A DNA stretch of 22,144 bases from the IMG/VR virus record IMGVR_UViG_3300045440_000255, positions 1 to 22,144 of that record, one strand, 5' to 3'. The stretch's first letter is position 1. Each line of letters opens with the position of its first letter. The notes beneath the pieces were generated by a model. It worked only from the letters and a program-made list of their open reading frames with translations. It searched no databases and was not told the origin of the DNA. Position numbers and translations under genes: made by a program. Positions 19,989 to 22,144 of the stretch are shown piece by piece. The stretch comes from a virus.

Positions 19989-20012
19989 GGGAATAACAAG
20001 GAGTACTAAACA

Positions 20013-20513
20013 ATGGACACAGACAACACAAACGACGACAGTCACGCATTGACATGGGCAGAGAACATGAAGCGTTTCCCATTCCAAGTGCCAAGTGCTA
20101 AAGACTTTGACCTTGACGGGTGGAACTGGAAGCAAGACTTCCTGCCCGACGACTTAGTGAGACTTTACAACTACCATCAAGAACTCTTCCACGACAACAT
20201 GGCACAAGGTATTCGTACCAATGAGCGTCGCCCCTCAACCGTATTCATCAACCAACTCAAAGAAGAGTTTGACCTTGACGACGAGCGACTGGAAATGTAT
20301 CTCTTTGCGGGCGCGCTAATCGCATACGACCGTGAACTCAACGCAATGACCGAAGAGGAACTTGCGGAACACATGGAGATTCAACAAGCGTTCAGTGAAG
20401 CGTTTGACGACGAAGATGGATTAGGCGGAGCACTTGACGAAATCGTTGAAATGGTCAAGAAAGAGTCCGAAGAAAGAAAAGCATTAGAAAACCTATGGAA
20501 GGAAGGCGAGTGA
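20013..20513 (+). CDS. Acidic hypothetical protein (166 residues)
   Basis: Clear promoter and AAGGAG upstream. The protein is highly acidic and helical (LPDDLVRLYNYHQELFHDNM, ERLEMYLFAGALIAYDRELN, AFDDEDGLGGALDEIVEMV) and contains KDFDLDGWNW near the N-terminus. DNA-mimic or host-protein-binding acidic proteins of phages look like this, but no motif proves it. It overlaps the next gene by one base (TGATG). Confidence 0.75.
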   Translation: MDTDNTNDDSHALTWAENMKRFPFQVPSAKDFDLDGWNWKQDFLPDDLVRLYNYHQELFHDNMAQGIRTNERRPSTVFINQLKEEFDLDDERLEMYLFAGALIAYDRELNAMTEEELAEHMEIQQAFSEAFDDEDGLGGALDEIVEMVKKESEERKALENLWKEGE

Positions 20514-20815
20514 TGGATACTCCCGAATACAGTTTAGAAAAACTCATTGAAGAAGCGCAGTTAGTACGACACATCGTCGCCAAGAAGCAGGTCGTCACAC
20601 AGAAGAGCCCCGCTAAGGAAGTACTGGAACAAGCGCAGTTGTTCGCACGTGTTTACAACGGGGTCACAGCGGTTCTTTCTGAATCAAACACAAATCCGAT
20701 TGACTACCGCACGGGCAAATTACTAGAAGAAACCAAGAAAGCAATACAAAATGTTGATTACGGAAGGCAACTGGGTGGACAAATCAACCATCTCAGGTGG
20801 TACGAGTTAGTCTAA
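20513..20815 (+). CDS. Helical hypothetical protein (100 residues)
   Basis: Starts at ATG 20513, sharing a base with the previous stop; an earlier in-frame ATG at 20495 overlaps that gene. GGAAGG lies about 10 nt upstream. YSLEKLIEEAQLVRHIVAKKQ and KEVLEQAQLFARVYNGVTAV suggest a helical bundle. The C-terminus overlaps the convergent membrane-protein gene by 9 nt. Function unknown. Confidence 0.7.
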   Translation: MDTPEYSLEKLIEEAQLVRHIVAKKQVVTQKSPAKEVLEQAQLFARVYNGVTAVLSESNTNPIDYRTGKLLEETKKAIQNVDYGRQLGGQINHLRWYELV

Positions 20816-21037
20816 CTTTCGCCAGCGCAGAAGGTTGCGCCAATGAACAGCCCACCACATGAGCGACATCGCAATGAATCCCGGCTTGTCGTGACTCACC
20901 GCATATATGAACCACGGGACTGTGTGGACAATAACGATTGCCCAACCCCACCAAATCATTTTCCCAATGAACCACATTCCTGTGACCCCGACGATTTCCA
21001 TAGCGAACAGCAACCAAGTCCAAGTTGTCTCAGTCAT
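20807..21037 (-). CDS. Membrane protein, conserved in actinophages
   Basis: 76 residues from ATG 21037; TTG 21049 would add 4. Hydrophobic, Trp-rich segments (TWLLFAMEIVGVTGMWFIG, WWGWAIVIVHTVPWFIY, PGFIAMSLMWWAVHW) make about three membrane helices with a basic end RWRKLD. I recall closely similar proteins of unknown function in actinobacteriophages. It ends convergently with the 20513 gene. Confidence 0.7.
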   Translation of the reverse strand: MTETTWTWLLFAMEIVGVTGMWFIGKMIWWGWAIVIVHTVPWFIYAVSHDKPGFIAMSLMWWAVHWRNLLRWRKLD

Positions 21038-21094
21038 TTCGCAATCCAATCAGCAAAATCATGCTACAAAGAGCGAATATGGAGAGAAAGACTT

Positions 21095-21427
21095 TCATCT
21101 TTTATCGCCGTCGCCCCCAATGACACCACGGTCTTTGCGGTCAAACAGTTTTACGAGGTTTTCTTCAGCGACCGAAGACAGAGTCGTGTCCAGTTCCATC
21201 GCAACCATCGCGCAATACCAGAGTACATCGCCGAGTTCGGCACGCAAATCTGCTTTGCGGGACTCCGATATAACGCCATCTTCGTCACGAATCGCTTTCT
21301 TCAGTTTGCCTGCTACTTCGCCTGCTTCTGACGCGAGTCCAAGCACGCAATAAACCAGCCCAGTACTTTCGGGGTACTTTGCTGTTTCTGATGCTCGTCG
21401 TTGATAAAAGTCCATGTCCATTGCCAT
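21095..21427 (-). CDS. MazG-like nucleotide pyrophosphohydrolase
   Basis: 110 residues if started at ATG 21427; in-frame codons extend to 21475 but overlap the upstream gene. GLASEAGEVAGK (Glu34, Glu37) and LRAELGDVLWY (Glu64, Asp67) form the E-x2-E ... E-x2-D metal site of the MazG/all-alpha NTP pyrophosphatase family. Such phage enzymes hydrolyse (d)NTPs and can lower (p)ppGpp, adjusting the nucleotide pool. Together with ThyX and the ribonucleotide reductase it supports a DNA-precursor function. It follows the 21442 gene by 14 nt on the minus strand. Confidence 0.88.
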   Translation of the reverse strand: MAMDMDFYQRRASETAKYPESTGLVYCVLGLASEAGEVAGKLKKAIRDEDGVISESRKADLRAELGDVLWYCAMVAMELDTTLSSVAEENLVKLFDRKDRGVIGGDGDKR

Positions 21428-21441
21428 GCCTGCCAGTCTAG

Positions 21442-21732
21442 TCACTTTCCTAGTTCGGGTTCGTACCAATCCCAAGTTCCGTCGCTTTCTAGCACCATTT
21501 GGTATGGGTGGCGACAGGTGGTGAGGTCAATCGGGTTAGTTGTGTTGTTGTCCCAAGTGAAATCAACATTGACTGTTACATCGCACTCGGGTCGTTTGTC
21601 CCCGTAGGAGTCAGAGACTTTGATAGCCCCAAAGAGCAGTCCGCCACAGAGCCCTGACCAAAAGGTCGCTCTTACGACGCTACGGATTTTGTAGTAGTAG
21701 TTCGGGTGTTGTTTATGTGTGTAGTAGTTCAT
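21442..21732 (-). CDS. Small membrane-anchored protein, leaderless
   Basis: 96 residues from ATG 21732, which lies 7 nt after the -10 of the promoter at 21740-21768, so the mRNA probably begins at the ATG. A basic N-terminus (NYYTHKQHPNYYYKIRSVVR) is followed by one hydrophobic segment (ATFWSGLCGGLLFGAI, about residues 22-37), then an outside-facing domain with two cysteines (PEC, TTCRHP), consistent with a type II membrane protein. Function unknown. Confidence 0.65.
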   Translation of the reverse strand: MNYYTHKQHPNYYYKIRSVVRATFWSGLCGGLLFGAIKVSDSYGDKRPECDVTVNVDFTWDNNTTNPIDLTTCRHPYQMVLESDGTWDWYEPELGK

Positions 21733-21739
21733 GTATTAC

Positions 21740-21768
21740 ACAGTACTAAACATAGCACACAATGTCAA
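21740..21768 (-). promoter_or_regulatory. Minus-strand promoter with two TTGACA boxes
   Basis: Read on the minus strand: TTGACA (21768-21763), 17 nt, TACTGT (21745-21740), then 7 nt to the ATG. A second TTGACA (21778-21773) pairs with TATGTT (21754-21749) at 18 nt. They are overlapping promoters for the 21442-21095-20807 operon. Confidence 0.7.
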
Positions 21769-21782
21769 GCATTGTCAAAAGA

Positions 21783-21816
21783 AGAACCCCCCTCGCTACT
21801 ACACAAGGGGGGTTCT
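21783..21816 (-). terminator. Intrinsic terminator downstream of the edge gene
   Basis: Perfect 11-bp stem AGAACCCCCCT (21783-21793) / AGGGGGGTTCT (21806-21816) with a 12-nt loop, followed on the minus strand by TCTTTT. It separates the edge gene from the promoter at 21768. Confidence 0.8.
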
Positions 21817-21862
21817 ATAGCAGGGGGAAAGGAGACCCTCGCTATTGTAAGTATATCAAACA

Positions 21863-22144
21863 CTATAAGTAATGTACAGTGAATCCCTCTTCAGCCAAGC
21901 CATCGGCGAGAACACGATGAAAAGTGTCGCCATCTTCAACTTCCGAAACCAGTTCCAAGTCAAGTGCTTTCCCAATCGCTGCGGGATACTTCTTGTCCCT
22001 GAGCACATCATCGTAGCCAGCGTATTTCAACGGGTCGCCGTAAATGACCGTGCGGGGAGGGGCGAGCGTATACGGGACTGTTACGAAGAGCGCATCTTTC
22101 ACGGAGATATGCGTGATGGAAAGACATTCGGAAACGGGCGAGTT
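21863..22144 (-). CDS. Hypothetical protein, 5' end outside the window
   Basis: The minus-strand frame is open to the window edge, so it is probably the C-terminal part of a longer gene. A GTG at 22102 could be a start but lacks a ribosome binding site. The visible 93 residues include DALFVTVPYTLAPPRTVIYG, VLRDKKYPAAIGKALDLELV and a terminal DTFHRVLADGLAEEGFTVHYL. No family recognised. The terminator at 21783-21816 follows. Confidence 0.55.
   Translation of the reverse strand, partial: NSPVSECLSITHISVKDALFVTVPYTLAPPRTVIYGDPLKYAGYDDVLRDKKYPAAIGKALDLELVSEVEDGDTFHRVLADGLAEEGFTVHYL

Noticed and set aside
20843-21353. Long plus-strand frames opposite the minus-strand operon
   Set aside because: They are antisense to the membrane-protein and MazG-like genes, which have clear motifs.

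Overview
The window looks like part of the genome of a double-stranded DNA phage (or a phage-related replicon) of an actinobacterium. The main reasons are a WhiB-family iron-sulfur regulator, a flavin-dependent thymidylate synthase (ThyX), an adenosylcobalamin-dependent ribonucleotide reductase, several short genes with many 1-11 nt overlaps, and several promoters placed so that the mRNA would start at or next to the start codon (leaderless), which is common in Actinobacteria. The base composition is only moderate in GC, and many codons end in A or T. That would fit low-GC aquatic Actinobacteria better than Streptomyces or Mycobacterium, but the host is an inference. No capsid, terminase, portal, tail or integrase gene is recognisable here.

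Layout. (1) 1-1450, minus strand: the truncated start of a class II ribonucleotide reductase, a small Cys-containing protein, an Ala/Thr/Gly-rich protein that may be a virion component, and a basic coiled-coil protein; two strong hairpin terminators separate the units. (2) 1537-4559, plus strand: two 21-residue micro-ORFs, then a dual-specificity-type phosphatase, a histone-deacetylase-fold protein and a GNAT-type acetyltransferase, with two consensus-like promoters. Three possible protein-modification enzymes in a row is the most unusual gene set here. (3) 4561-8103, plus strand: about ten small genes of unknown function, including zinc-knuckle proteins, a two-helix membrane protein and a winged-helix protein. 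(4) 8111-14239, plus strand: the replication/recombination and nucleotide block: WhiB, ThyX, a TOPRIM primase/RecA-like ATPase fusion, an HTH protein, an RHH/zinc protein, an HNH endonuclease, a RuvC-like resolvase, a coiled-coil protein, a ParB-like protein and a conserved small protein, nearly all overlapping or a few bases apart. (5) 14217-18125: a CaiB/BaiF family III CoA-transferase with its own promoter, a membrane protein, two candidate PD-(D/E)XK proteins, a minus-strand tRNA-Pro(TGG), and a promoter driving a tiny winged-helix-like protein overlapped by a lipoprotein. The plus strand becomes very rich in A and C here. (6) 18126-18424: no gene; two perfect DnaA boxes, a duplicated 20-mer and an AT-rich stretch make an origin-like region, and the strand composition flips abruptly. 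(7) 18425-20815: small genes mostly on the plus strand, with two convergent minus-strand genes. (8) 20807-22144, minus strand: two membrane proteins, a MazG-like pyrophosphohydrolase and a truncated gene at the window edge.

How it fits together: the ribonucleotide reductase, ThyX and MazG would remodel the nucleotide pool toward phage DNA; the TOPRIM-ATPase, RuvC, HNH and ParB-like proteins serve DNA replication and processing, possibly starting at the DnaA-box region; the phosphatase/deacetylase/acetyltransferase group, the CoA-transferase and the WhiB and HTH proteins are candidates for host takeover or metabolic reprogramming. These roles come from family resemblance and gene order, not from experiments.
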